NCBI GenBank assembly: GCA_035508495.1
Contig: DATJMX010000006.1
Location: forward strand, 1 to 64,000
Length of the DNA stretch: 64,000 nucleotides
Origin: Candidatus Binataceae bacterium
GTDB lineage: Bacteria; Desulfobacterota; Binatia; Binatales; Binataceae
Direction: 5' to 3'
Shown here: positions 25,782-34,451 of the stretch, piece by piece
How positions within the stretch are numbered: the first letter of the stretch is position 1
Layout: the number at the start of each line of letters is the position of its first letter
Translations under genes and position numbers: made by a program
Notes under the pieces: model-generated
The model's database searches: none
Told to the model about the DNA's origin: nothing
What the model saw: only the letters and a program-made list of their open reading frames with translations

Positions 25782-26843
25782 TCAGTTGCGTGCGTCGACT
25801 CCGACCGCATCGCCAATAGAGCCGAAGCCGTCGCGTCTCAGCAAGCGCACGAGCCCCGCCTTGATATCGCGCGGCAGTGTCGGGCCTTCATAGATGAGAC
25901 CGGTGTACAGCTCGACCATCGAGGCCCCCGCGCGGATATGCCCATACGCATCCTCGGCGCTCGCGATACCGCCGACGCCGACGATCGGAATACGCCCGCC
26001 GGTATGCCGGAAGATTTCGCGGATAAGCCCGCGCGACAGCTCCAGGAGCGGCCGCCCGCTGAGTCCGCCTTCATACGATGATACGACGCCGACCGCCTCA
26101 CGCTTCAGCGTCGTGTTGGTCGCAACGAGCCCATCGAATCCGAGCTCGATTGCCGAGCCGCAGATCCTGAGCAAATCGTCGCGCTCGAGATCAGGCGCGA
26201 GCTTGATCAGGATCGGCGGGCGCGCCGTTCCAGCCTCAGTGATCGCAGAAAAGATCTCGCGCATCCGCTCCGGCGATTGCCAGTTGCGCAGGCCGGGCGT
26301 GTTCGGCGAGCTGACGTTGATCACGATGAAATCGGCGAAGCCGCCAAGACACTTCATCAGCGCCGCATAGTCGGCCGCGACGCCCTCGGGCGGCGTGTCC
26401 TTATTGGGACCGAAGTTGAGTGCGAGCTTCATCGGAATCCCGCTGCGCCGAATCCGCGCGACGCGAAATGCGACCGCATCCATGCCGACGCTGGGAAAGC
26501 CGAGGCGATTGATAAGCGCGCGATTCGCCGGCAGCCGGAACATCCGTGGCCGCGGATTCCCAGGCTGCGGCCGGGGCGTGATCGTGCCGAGCTCGGCAAA
26601 CCCGAGTCCCATCGCATGCCACGCGCGCACCGCGCTCGCGTCCTTGTCCATCCCGGCCGCCAGTCCGATCGGATTTGAAAAATCGATGTCCCACAGCTTT
26701 GTTTTGAGCTCGGGCGGATCAGGCGCGGGCGAAAGAGCGGGCGTCGCCGAGAGCATCGCCAGCGTCATGTGGTGGGCAGCCTCGGGATCGAGCATGAAGA
26801 GCAGGGGCTTGCCGAAGTTGCGATAGAGGAGGTCGATCATCAT
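25782..26843 (-). CDS. pyrD: Dihydroorotate dehydrogenase (quinone), class 2
   Basis: It oxidises dihydroorotate to orotate in pyrimidine synthesis, passing electrons to membrane quinones through FMN. The class 2 N-terminal membrane-binding extension is present (DLLYRNFGKPLLFMLDPEAAH, spread over two short helices). The barrel shows GLAAGMDKD, FAELGTITPRPQPGNP, INVSSPNTPGLR with the catalytic Ser, IKLAPDL and GVGGI. At 353 residues the length is normal. Start candidates are two adjacent ATGs (26843 and 26840) and neither has a clear ribosome binding site. A 15-bp inverted repeat lies directly upstream. Confidence 0.93.
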   Translation of the reverse strand: MMIDLLYRNFGKPLLFMLDPEAAHHMTLAMLSATPALSPAPDPPELKTKLWDIDFSNPIGLAAGMDKDASAVRAWHAMGLGFAELGTITPRPQPGNPRPRMFRLPANRALINRLGFPSVGMDAVAFRVARIRRSGIPMKLALNFGPNKDTPPEGVAADYAALMKCLGGFADFIVINVSSPNTPGLRNWQSPERMREIFSAITEAGTARPPILIKLAPDLERDDLLRICGSAIELGFDGLVATNTTLKREAVGVVSSYEGGLSGRPLLELSRGLIREIFRHTGGRIPIVGVGGIASAEDAYGHIRAGASMVELYTGLIYEGPTLPRDIKAGLVRLLRRDGFGSIGDAVGVDARN

Positions 26844-26860
26844 CAATCAGCAGAACTCAC

Positions 26861-26907
26861 CACAAAGGCACGAAGTCACCTAGAAAGAAATCCTTCGTGC
26901 CTTTGTG
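26861..26907. repeat. 15-bp perfect palindrome, CACAAAGGCACGAAG family, copy 1
   Basis: CACAAAGGCACGAAG (26861-26875) and CTTCGTGCCTTTGTG (26893-26907) are exact inverted copies around 17 nt. A related, longer element is at 42990-43089. It sits between two minus-strand genes and could form a strong hairpin, so a role as terminator or mRNA stabiliser is possible. It resembles dispersed intergenic repeats of other genomes. Confidence 0.7.
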
Positions 26908-26934
26908 ACCTTCGTGGTAACGCCTGGTTCTGGC

Positions 26935-27393
26935 TCACTCGTCGTCGGCGTCGGATGGCCGAGGACCAGGCTCGACCATCCGCTTCATGTAGATCAGCTC
27001 CGGATCGGCTTCATCCAGGTTCTCGACGATGCCGCTGCGCTTGAAGCCGAGCCGTTCGCATAGCGCCTGCATCGCGAGGTTCGACTGGTTGGTCGAGGTA
27101 AACAACTTGTCAGTCTGGCAATCGAGCTCGGCCGCGCGCATCAGGGCGCTGGCGATTCCGCGGCGGCGAAAATTCGGATGTACGACCAGTAGCCGCACGA
27201 AGCCCTGATCGAAAAAATTCTGGTCGGTCAGAACGAAGCCGCCCACGACTCCATCGACACGCGCCACCGCGACGCGGCCCTCGGCGAAGGCCCGTGCGAT
27301 CGATCTGCGCCGCGCGCTGCTGCCGTAAACCGTTTCGTCCAGCGCGCAAATATGCTCAAAATCCGATTTCGAAGCGCGCTCGACTATAACCAT
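26935..27393 (-). CDS. GNAT family N-acetyltransferase
   Basis: The 152-residue protein shows the GNAT pattern: MVIVERASKSDFEHI at the start, VDGVVGGFVLTD, the acetyl-CoA loop VVHPNFRRRGIASALM (about 82-97) and the C-terminal NLAMQALCERLGFKRSG. The substrate is unknown; the fold is shared by protein, amino acid and antibiotic acetyltransferases. Its start is 28 nt from that of the divergent crotonase-family gene, so both promoters overlap in a very short region. A C-terminal acidic tail (DADDE) ends the protein. Confidence 0.82.
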   Translation of the reverse strand: MVIVERASKSDFEHICALDETVYGSSARRRSIARAFAEGRVAVARVDGVVGGFVLTDQNFFDQGFVRLLVVHPNFRRRGIASALMRAAELDCQTDKLFTSTNQSNLAMQALCERLGFKRSGIVENLDEADPELIYMKRMVEPGPRPSDADDE

Positions 27394-27421
27394 AAACCGC
27401 TATGCGCAGAGGCGACCCGCT

Positions 27422-28219
27422 GTGAGTGACAATTCTCAAGAACCATTGCTCGTGCGTCACGAGGCTCCGCTCGGATGGCTGATTCTTAACCGCCCGCGGG
27501 TCCGCAACGCGCTCAATCTTAGAACCTGGCAGCTAATCGCGGAAGGCATGGCGGAGCTTTCGGCCGACGATGCCGTCCGCGTGATTATCATGCGCGGCGC
27601 GACGCCCGAGGCGTTTATCGCCGGCGCTGATATCTCGGAGTTCCCGGCCATGCGCTCCGACGCCGAGCAGGCGCGCAAGTATCGCGACGCGCCGGCAGCC
27701 GCCATCTCCTCGCTGATCGAATCGCGCAAACCCGTGATCGCGATGATCTCCGGCGTGTGTATCGGGGGTGGCGTGCAGGTCGCGCTGTCGTGCGATATCC
27801 GGATCGCGGCTCGCGGAACCAGGATGGGAGTGCCGGCGGCGCGCCTCGGGCTTGCCTATCCGCTCGATGGCGTGAACGCGCTGACGCAGACCGTGGGTCC
27901 CGCCAATGCGCGCGACATCCTGCTCTCGGCGCGGCTCTTCGATGCGGACGAGGCGCTGCACATGGGCCTCGTCAATCGCGTCGTCGATCCTGACGATCTC
28001 GAGGCTAACGTTCGCGACTACGCGACCAAGATGGCGACCAACGCCCCGCTGACGATGGCGGCGGCGAAGGTCGCGATTCGGGAGAGCCTGCGCGATCGTG
28101 AAGAACGCGACGCCAAGACCGTCGGCACGATGGTCGCGCGCTGCTTCGACAGCGAAGACTACAAGGAAGGCGTGCGCGCGTTCCTAGAAAAGCGCCGCCC
28201 GGTCTTCAGCGGGAAGTAA
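27422..28219 (+). CDS. Enoyl-CoA hydratase/isomerase family protein
   Basis: This crotonase-fold protein of 265 residues has both oxyanion-hole segments (FIAGADISEF near 62-71 and GVCIGGGVQVA near 112-122). The first catalytic glutamate appears replaced: the stretch reads VPAARLGLAY, with Ala where hydratases have Glu. The second position reads ARDILL, with Asp. It is therefore not a standard hydratase, although isomerases with a single acid exist. It begins with a GTG or ATG near 27422 in a divergent pair with the GNAT gene and has no partner enzymes beside it. Fatty acid or aromatic CoA metabolism is the likely field. Confidence 0.8.
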   Translation: MSDNSQEPLLVRHEAPLGWLILNRPRVRNALNLRTWQLIAEGMAELSADDAVRVIIMRGATPEAFIAGADISEFPAMRSDAEQARKYRDAPAAAISSLIESRKPVIAMISGVCIGGGVQVALSCDIRIAARGTRMGVPAARLGLAYPLDGVNALTQTVGPANARDILLSARLFDADEALHMGLVNRVVDPDDLEANVRDYATKMATNAPLTMAAAKVAIRESLRDREERDAKTVGTMVARCFDSEDYKEGVRAFLEKRRPVFSGK

Positions 28220-28312
28220 GCCGGATCCTCGAAAATCGAAAGGCTCTCTGCGATCCCCGAGTTCCGCACCACGCTGGCGCGGGTTCAAAAATCTTCGCAC
28301 GCCGATGCTGAA

Positions 28313-28529
28313 ATAGCCTCTCCCGCGGCTGCGGCCGAAGGCCGTAGCTGCGCATCGGGAGAGGCCGTCGTTCGATTCACCTCGTGAATCGGACGGCGGG
28401 TGAGGGCGATTCCCCACCAACGTTCGCGATGACGCGCCCTCACCCACGGTCCGGTTCGCTTCGCGAATCGAATCGCGGCCTCTCCCGGTTTGCGGCTTCC
28501 GCCGTTGGCGTCAGCCGCGGGAGAGAGGC
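28313..28529. repeat. Structured 217-bp repeat with terminal inverted repeats, copy 2
   Basis: This is the second copy of the element at 434-649. It starts ATAGCCTCTCCCGCGGCTG; the right end retains CAGCCGCGGGAGAG (28512-28525) and then diverges. The arms align with copy 1 in direct orientation. The 26-bp core (28409-28434), flanked by GGGTGAGGGCG and CGCCCTCACCC, is the reverse complement of the copy 1 core, with about three mismatches. It fills most of the gene-free interval 28220-28645, upstream of the TetR gene. Confidence 0.75.
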
Positions 28530-28594
28530 CTCGCATCGCTCGCCCAGGTGTCCTCTACGATAAAAGAAACAATCAGGCCTGCTTGCAACAATCA

Positions 28595-28603
28595 AGTCTG
28601 ACT
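28595..28603. promoter_or_regulatory. Possible operator upstream of the TetR regulator
   Basis: AGTCTGACT is a 9-nt palindrome (AGTC-T-GACT) at 28595-28603, 43 nt before the regulator start. It is bordered by CAATCA and TTATTG, which extend the symmetry loosely. TetR proteins commonly bind such sites to control themselves. The call rests on symmetry alone. Confidence 0.25.
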
Positions 28604-28645
28604 GTTATTGAGTCCTTAACTGAACTTTCTCCCCAACGGATCAGA

Positions 28646-29293
28646 ATGTCATCGCTTCAAGAAGAACGAAGTGCGGAAACCAGGCGCCGGCTGCTCGATG
28701 CGACCGTCGCCTGCCTCTATGAGCGCGGCTATGCCGGCACCACCACGACCGAAATCGCGCAGCGCGCGGGAGTCTCGCGCGGCGCCCAGCTTCATCATTT
28801 TCCGAAGAAGGACGAACTCGTCGTAAGCGCCCTCGAGCATGTTTTCACTCTCAGGCTTGCCGAGCTCGGCAATGCCGTGGCCGAACCGCCCCCCGGCGAT
28901 CGCGAGGCGCGCCTTGAGCAGCTCGTCGAAAAGATGTGGCCGATTTTCAAGGGCCCGACTTTTTACGCATGGCTCGAGCTGGTCGTCGCGAGCCGCACCG
29001 ATCCCGCTTTGCAAGAGGCGGTGCGGAACGCGAGTGAGCGCTTTACTGAGGGGTTTGTCCGCGGTTTCGCGGCAGTGCTCGCTTGGCCCGAGAGCCGCGA
29101 GTTCGAGCTGATGGAATTGCTCGGGACGATCTTTGCTTTTCTCGAATCGATGGCACTGGAGCGGGTCTTGAGTCCCGACCAGGAGGCCGATCCGCCGATA
29201 TTCGTGCAATCGCTGCAAACTCTAAAAAGGCTCGCCATCCATCTGCTGCGAAGCATGGATTCGCTGGCGTCAACTCATAACTCGGGAGATTAA
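28646..29293 (+). CDS. TetR family transcriptional regulator
   Basis: The helix-turn-helix is clear in the first 50 residues: ETRRRLLDATVACLYERGY, then TTEIAQRAGVSRGAQLHHFPKKDEL. The remaining 165 residues are the variable ligand-binding helices. I choose the ATG at 28646; longer in-frame starts run into the repeat element and lack homology. The gene ends 2 nt before the first P450, and that gene's GGGAGA site lies inside the regulator's last codons, so translation is coupled. This makes it the likely repressor of the TetR-P450-P450-P450-MFS operon, perhaps released by the P450 substrate. Confidence 0.87.
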   Translation: MSSLQEERSAETRRRLLDATVACLYERGYAGTTTTEIAQRAGVSRGAQLHHFPKKDELVVSALEHVFTLRLAELGNAVAEPPPGDREARLEQLVEKMWPIFKGPTFYAWLELVVASRTDPALQEAVRNASERFTEGFVRGFAAVLAWPESREFELMELLGTIFAFLESMALERVLSPDQEADPPIFVQSLQTLKRLAIHLLRSMDSLASTHNSGD

Positions 29294-29295
29294 CT

Positions 29296-30513
29296 ATGAG
29301 TGAGCAAGTTGCGGCCGAAACGCAGAGCTTCTATTTCAATCCGTGGGACGAGAGTTTCCGCGCCAATCCATATCCGCATTACACGCCTCTGCTCAGCGGT
29401 CCGCCGCGGATCCTCGACATGGGATTCAAGTTCGTGCTCGCCGCGCGCTATGCCGACGTGCTCGCAACCTTGCGCGATCACGCAACGTTCTCGAGTGTGC
29501 AGCCGAAGGAAATGGGCTTCGACGAGCAGAACGCGCTCTTCCTCGATGCGCCTACGATGCTCGGCTCCGACCCGCCGACTCAAACACGGCTGCGTCGCCT
29601 CGTCGCGCGCGATTTCACACCGCGCCGAATTCGCGAGCTCGAGCCGCGGATCCGCGAAATTGCGGCACGCCTCGTCGACGACGCGGCGAATCGCGGTGAG
29701 TTCGACGTGATGCACGATCTCGCCAATCCACTGCCCGTGATGGTTATTTCCGAGCTGCTCGGCGTTGCGCCAGAGCAGTACAAGCAATTCAAGCGCTGGT
29801 CCGACAAGGTCGTCGAGGGCGACAACGCCGCGCCTGGGATGCCGATGCCACAGGAAATCAAGGATGCGGCTTCTCAACTGCGTGAATACTTCGCGCGCGA
29901 GATCGAGCGCCGCCGGAGCAATCCCGGTGCTGATCTCGTGAGCGCGCTCGTCGCCCATCACGACGCCGACTCAGAATCGCTCAGCGCTGACGAGCTGTTG
30001 AACTTCGTTGTCCTGCTGCTGCTCGCTGGCAACGAAACGACTACAAATCTGATCGGCAACGGATCGCTCGCGCTCGGGCGTCATCCTGGGGCGATCGAGG
30101 CGCTGCGCGCGAAGCCCGAGCTGATGCGCACCGCGATCGAGGAGATGCTGCGATACGACGGACCCGTGCAATCGACATTTCGCACGGCGTTGCGCGATTG
30201 CGAGATCGCCGGAACCTCGGTGCCCGCGAAGACGGGAATCTTCGTAATCGTCGCTGCCGCCAATCGCGATCCCGCGCAGTTCTCCGATCCCGAGCGCTTC
30301 GACATCACGCGCACGCCCAACGAGCATGTCGCGTTTGGCGAGGGGATTCACTTCTGCATCGGCGCGCCGCTGGCGCGGCTCGAAGCGACGATCGCATTCG
30401 AAACGATGCTCGCGCGCTTTCCGAATCTGAAACTGAAAAATCCCGATGCGCCGCTCACCTACAAAGGATCGTATTTCCTTCGCGGGCTGAGCAGCCTGCC
30501 GATGGCGATCTAG
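29296..30513 (+). CDS. Cytochrome P450 (first of three)
   Basis: This is a soluble bacterial P450 of 405 residues, a haem monooxygenase that inserts oxygen into an unknown substrate with electrons from a ferredoxin. The I-helix AGNETTT (244-250) carries the acid and Thr for oxygen activation, the K-helix EMLR (283-286) is present, and the haem loop FGEGIHFCIG has the thiolate Cys354. The N-terminal FNPWDESFRANPYPHY is shared with the next two P450s. No ferredoxin or reductase gene is in the operon, so redox partners must come from elsewhere. It is translationally coupled to the TetR gene. Confidence 0.92.
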   Translation: MSEQVAAETQSFYFNPWDESFRANPYPHYTPLLSGPPRILDMGFKFVLAARYADVLATLRDHATFSSVQPKEMGFDEQNALFLDAPTMLGSDPPTQTRLRRLVARDFTPRRIRELEPRIREIAARLVDDAANRGEFDVMHDLANPLPVMVISELLGVAPEQYKQFKRWSDKVVEGDNAAPGMPMPQEIKDAASQLREYFAREIERRRSNPGADLVSALVAHHDADSESLSADELLNFVVLLLLAGNETTTNLIGNGSLALGRHPGAIEALRAKPELMRTAIEEMLRYDGPVQSTFRTALRDCEIAGTSVPAKTGIFVIVAAANRDPAQFSDPERFDITRTPNEHVAFGEGIHFCIGAPLARLEATIAFETMLARFPNLKLKNPDAPLTYKGSYFLRGLSSLPMAI

Positions 30514-30658
30514 CGCACGCGATGCACTGCGCGCAGCGGCACGACTGCGCGTAGGCACGCGCAAAACACAGAGAATCAAACGACGCCGGATGGCATCGCA
30601 GTTGCTCCTCACGAGCACGGTAGAACGGAAGGCGGATTAACGAAAAGGACACGACGAA

Positions 30659-31861
30659 ATGAATCAGGCTGCCGAACCGATCCGCTTCAATCCGTGGGAT
30701 CCCGACTTCCGCTCGAATCCCTATCCGTACTATAAGCCGCTCCTCGCCGGCCCGCCGCAACTCCTCGATCTGTTCGGGCCGGTGGCGCTGATCGCGCGCT
30801 TCGCTGACGTGAGCGCGATGCTGAAAGACTATCAGCGATTTTCCAGCGTTGAATCGCGCCCGAAGGACTTCGTCGATCAGGGTCCATTCCGGGGGGCGAA
30901 GACCATGCTGTTCGCCGATCCCCCGGTTCAGACGCGCTTGCGCCGTCTGGTCGCGCGCGATTTCACGCCGCGCCGAATCCGCGACATGGAACCGCGCATC
31001 CGCGAGATCGCCAAGGACCTGCTTGACGCCGCCGCGCGCAAGGGCGAGCTCGACGCGGTCAAGGATCTCGCCAACGCGCTGCCTGTGATGGTAATCGCGG
31101 AGATGCTCGGTGTGCCGAGCGACCTCTATCCGCAATTCAAGCACTGGTCCGATACCGTCGTGCATGGCGGCAATACTCTCCCGGGGATGCCGCTGCCTGA
31201 CGACATCATCAAGTCGGCGGACGAGCTTCGCGCGTATATGTTTGAGGCGATCGAGCGTCGCCGCACGAATCCCGGGCCTGATCTGATAAGCGCCCTCGTC
31301 GCCGCCCACGCCGACGGCGAAACGATGACGGCCGAGGAGCTGCTCGCGTTCGTGGTGCTGCTGCTGCTCGCGGGTAACGAGACGACGACCAATCTGATCG
31401 GCAACGGGATGCTCGCGCTCGGGCAAAATCCCGATCAGCTGAAGCTCTTGCGCGGCAACATGGAGCTTGTGCCGCGCGCGATCGAGGAGATGCTGCGTTT
31501 CGATCCGCCCGTGCAATCGACGGTGCGGCGCGCGCTCGTCGAGGCGGAGATCGGCGGCACGGTGATTGCGCCCCAGACGCGATGCTTTGCGATTCTCGCC
31601 GCTGCGAATCATGACCCGGCGCAATTTCCGGATCCCGATCGTTTCGATATCACGCGCGAACCGCGCGACCATGTCGCGTTCGGCGCTGGAATTCACTTTT
31701 GTATCGGCGCGCCGCTCGCGAGACTCGAGGCTGGCATCGCGATCGGCTCGGCGGTCGAGCGCTTTCCGAATCTCAGACTAAAAGATCCGAACGCGCCGCT
31801 TAATTATAAAGGCTCGTACTTTCTCAGAGGCCTTGCTTCATTGCCGCTGGCGATCGACTGA
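30659..31861 (+). CDS. Cytochrome P450 (second of three)
   Basis: This paralogue of the flanking P450s has 400 residues. It has FNPWDPDFRSNPYPYY near the start, the I-helix AGNETTTNLIGNG, the K-helix EEMLRF and the haem loop FGAGIHFCIGAPLARLEA, so it should be catalytically complete. Differences cluster in the residues 45-90 region, which in P450s shapes the substrate pocket (B-C loop); here it has extra sequence around RPKDFVDQGPFRG. A 145-nt gap separates it from the first P450, longer than the other gaps, so it may have its own promoter. AAAAGGA precedes the ATG. Confidence 0.92.
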   Translation: MNQAAEPIRFNPWDPDFRSNPYPYYKPLLAGPPQLLDLFGPVALIARFADVSAMLKDYQRFSSVESRPKDFVDQGPFRGAKTMLFADPPVQTRLRRLVARDFTPRRIRDMEPRIREIAKDLLDAAARKGELDAVKDLANALPVMVIAEMLGVPSDLYPQFKHWSDTVVHGGNTLPGMPLPDDIIKSADELRAYMFEAIERRRTNPGPDLISALVAAHADGETMTAEELLAFVVLLLLAGNETTTNLIGNGMLALGQNPDQLKLLRGNMELVPRAIEEMLRFDPPVQSTVRRALVEAEIGGTVIAPQTRCFAILAAANHDPAQFPDPDRFDITREPRDHVAFGAGIHFCIGAPLARLEAGIAIGSAVERFPNLRLKDPNAPLNYKGSYFLRGLASLPLAID

Positions 31862-31875
31862 GCAGAGGAATAACG

Positions 31876-33078
31876 ATGAGCGAGCAGGCGCCGATCTATT
31901 TCAATCCGTGGGATCCCGCGTTTCGCGACAATCCCTACCCGCACTACGGCGCGCTGCACGCCGGTCCGCCGCATATCATGGAATTCGGCGCGATGAAGAT
32001 CGCGCTGGTCGCACGCTACGCCGACGTGATTCGCGTGATGCATGATCATGCGACGTTCTCGAACATGGGTCCGCCGCCGCCGAAGGAGGCATACCAGGGC
32101 CGTCTCGCCGGATCGCGCAATTTGCTTGGCGTCGATCCCCCTGATCACACGCGCCTGCGCAAACTCATCTCGCGCGATTTCACTCCGCGGCGTATCCGCG
32201 AGTTGGAGCCGCGTATTCGCGAAATCGCGGCGGGAATTCTCGACGAAGCTCAGCGCAAACACGAGTTCGACATCGTTAAGGATATGGCAAATGTCCTGCC
32301 CGTGACTGTGATCGCGGAGATGCTCGGCGTGCCGTCGGATTTGCACGCGACGTTCAAGCATTGGTCGGACAAGCTGATCGACGCCGGCAACAATCTGCCC
32401 GGTACGCCGACGCCGCCCGACGTGGTGCGCACGATCGACGAGCTCACCGATTACTTCCAGGCCGAGATTGAAAACCGCCGCCAACATCCCGGGCCTGACC
32501 TCGTGAGCGCGTTGGTGCGGGCTCATCACGAGGCCGACGCACTTTCCGCCGTCGACCTTCTGAACTTCGTGTCGCTGCTATTGATCGCCGGCAACGAGAC
32601 CACGACGAATCTTATCGGCAACGGCACACTTGCGCTGATGCGAAATCCCGATCAGTTCGCGCTTCTGCGCAAGAACCCGGAAATGCTGCCGCGCGCGATC
32701 GAAGAGATGCTGCGTTACGACGGACCGGTGCAATCGACGGTGCGATTTCCGAAATCGAACGCGGATGTTGGCGGGCGCGAGATTCCAGCTGGTGCGATCG
32801 CTTTCATTATACTGGCCGCGGCGAATCGCGATCCGGCAAAGTTTCCGAATCCCGAAAACTTCGACATCACGCGCGAGCCCAACGATCACGTCGCATTCGG
32901 CGAGGGCATCCATTTTTGTATCGGCGCCCCGCTGGCGCGGCTCGAGGCGACGATCGCATTCAGCGCCACGTTCGACCGCTTCAAGCATCTGAATCTCAAG
33001 GATCCCGGCTTCAAACCCACGTACAAAGGCTCCTACATTCTGCGTGGACTCGAATCGATGCCGATGGCATTCGAGTAA
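31876..33078 (+). CDS. Cytochrome P450 (third of three)
   Basis: This is the third paralogue, also 400 residues. The motifs FNPWDPAFRDNPYPHY, AGNETTTNLIGNG, EEMLRYDGPVQ and FGEGIHFCIGAPLARLEA are all intact. The pocket-shaping segment near residue 70 reads GPPPPKEAYQGR, different from both neighbours. It follows P450 two by 14 nt with an AGAGGAA site and precedes the MFS gene by 9 nt, so it is part of one message. Three complete, diverged copies suggest sequential or parallel oxidation of related substrates rather than simple dosage. The substrate class cannot be inferred from sequence. Confidence 0.92.
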   Translation: MSEQAPIYFNPWDPAFRDNPYPHYGALHAGPPHIMEFGAMKIALVARYADVIRVMHDHATFSNMGPPPPKEAYQGRLAGSRNLLGVDPPDHTRLRKLISRDFTPRRIRELEPRIREIAAGILDEAQRKHEFDIVKDMANVLPVTVIAEMLGVPSDLHATFKHWSDKLIDAGNNLPGTPTPPDVVRTIDELTDYFQAEIENRRQHPGPDLVSALVRAHHEADALSAVDLLNFVSLLLIAGNETTTNLIGNGTLALMRNPDQFALLRKNPEMLPRAIEEMLRYDGPVQSTVRFPKSNADVGGREIPAGAIAFIILAAANRDPAKFPNPENFDITREPNDHVAFGEGIHFCIGAPLARLEATIAFSATFDRFKHLNLKDPGFKPTYKGSYILRGLESMPMAFE

Positions 33079-33087
33079 AGGCGAACG

Positions 33088-34398
33088 ATGGCAACGCCTG
33101 AATCAGAACTGTCGGCCGCGGGCGAGCTCAACGGCGAGGCGGAGCGCAAGAGCCTGCACCTCGGGCTCTTCGGCCGGACGCCGCCGTTCACACCGCGCCA
33201 GTGGCGAGTCTTTCTGATCGCCATAACCGCAGGCTTCTTCGACCAATATGACGTTGCGCTCTTGAGCCTCGCGCTCAAGCAAATCCAGAAGAGTCTCAAA
33301 ATCGCCGAAGAGCATCTGGGCGCGATGCTTTCGATGATCCGCCTCGGCTACCTGTTGTCGATGGCGATCACGCCGCTCGCCGACATCTTCGGGCGCCGCC
33401 GCCTGCTGCTCTACACGATCGTCGGCTACACGATATTTACCGGACTCACCGCGATCGCACCGGGCGAACGCAGCTTCGTGATCTTCCAGGTACTTTCGCG
33501 GGCCTTCGCCGGCGCCGAGACGACGATCGCCCTGGTGATCCTGATCGAGGAGATCGATGCGCAGTACCGCGGCTGGTCGGTGGGATTGCTGACCGCAATT
33601 TCCTCGGTCGGCTACGGTATCGCGGCGCTGGTGTTCTCGATGATTAACATCGTGCCCTACGGATGGCGCGGCCTTTACGCACTGGCCCTGATTCCGCTCA
33701 TCCTGATCATCCCGCTGCGGCGCGTGCTTCCGGAGAGCCGGCGCTTCGAAGTCGAATCGAGCGCAGATCGGCCGACGAACGTATGGCAACCGCTTGCGGC
33801 GCTGGTGCGCGCATATCCGGGGCGGCTTGCGATGTTGCTGACGATTTCCTTTCTGAGCCAGATGGGCGGAAATGCCGCCGGTGAGTTTTTTCCCAAGTTC
33901 CTGCAGGAAGTGCATGGCTACTCGCCCGCCAATGTAACCACGCTCTTTTTTATTGGCGGTGGACTGGGGATTTTGGGAAATATCGTCGCCGGCCGGCTGA
34001 GCGATCGTTTCGGACGCCGCCACGTGGGAGCGGTTTTCATGTTGCTGGCGCCGCTCCTCACGATTTGGATTTACTCGGCGAAGGGCTTCACGATCGCGCC
34101 CGCCTGGACGATTGAGCTTTTCTTCGACATGGCATCTGGCACGATCATGCGCAGCTTCACGGCGGAATTGTTTCCGACCTCGTATCGCTCGACCGCCGGC
34201 TCGGCGCACATGGTCGCCGGCACGACCGGCGGGGCACTGGGATTTGCCTTTGAAAGCGTCCTTTATCGTATGACCGGTTCGCACTGGACGGCGATCAAGT
34301 ACCTGACTGTTTTCTGGATGCTCGCGCCGGTTTTGATCATGCTGTTGCCCGAAACCGCGGGCCGCGAGCTCGAGGAAATTTCTCCCGAAGTGGCGTAA
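33088..34398 (+). CDS. MFS transporter (sugar porter/aromatic acid type)
   Basis: The 436-residue inner-membrane protein has about 12 hydrophobic segments. It also shows the MFS loop signatures LADIFGRRRLLLYT between helices 2 and 3, RAFAGAETT, PESRRFE before the central loop, and GRLSDRFGRRHVGAVF in the second half. The pattern resembles sugar porter and aromatic acid:H+ symporters (SP/AAHS groups). A soluble N-terminal stretch of about 40 residues precedes helix 1. It is the last gene of the P450 operon, so it probably imports the P450 substrate or exports the product. Direction of transport is not deducible here. Confidence 0.87.
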   Translation: MATPESELSAAGELNGEAERKSLHLGLFGRTPPFTPRQWRVFLIAITAGFFDQYDVALLSLALKQIQKSLKIAEEHLGAMLSMIRLGYLLSMAITPLADIFGRRRLLLYTIVGYTIFTGLTAIAPGERSFVIFQVLSRAFAGAETTIALVILIEEIDAQYRGWSVGLLTAISSVGYGIAALVFSMINIVPYGWRGLYALALIPLILIIPLRRVLPESRRFEVESSADRPTNVWQPLAALVRAYPGRLAMLLTISFLSQMGGNAAGEFFPKFLQEVHGYSPANVTTLFFIGGGLGILGNIVAGRLSDRFGRRHVGAVFMLLAPLLTIWIYSAKGFTIAPAWTIELFFDMASGTIMRSFTAELFPTSYRSTAGSAHMVAGTTGGALGFAFESVLYRMTGSHWTAIKYLTVFWMLAPVLIMLLPETAGRELEEISPEVA

Positions 34399-34451
34399 CG
34401 AAGAATCGCGAGGCTACCGATCGACTCGCGCGCCGGTTAAGATTTGCCGCC

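Noticed and set aside
30455-31696. 413-codon minus-strand frame over the second P450
   Set aside because: Antisense to a complete P450; similar shadow frames appear over the other two P450 genes.
33103-34284. 393-codon minus-strand frame over the MFS gene
   Set aside because: It is a charged, low-complexity mirror of a transmembrane protein with no start signal.
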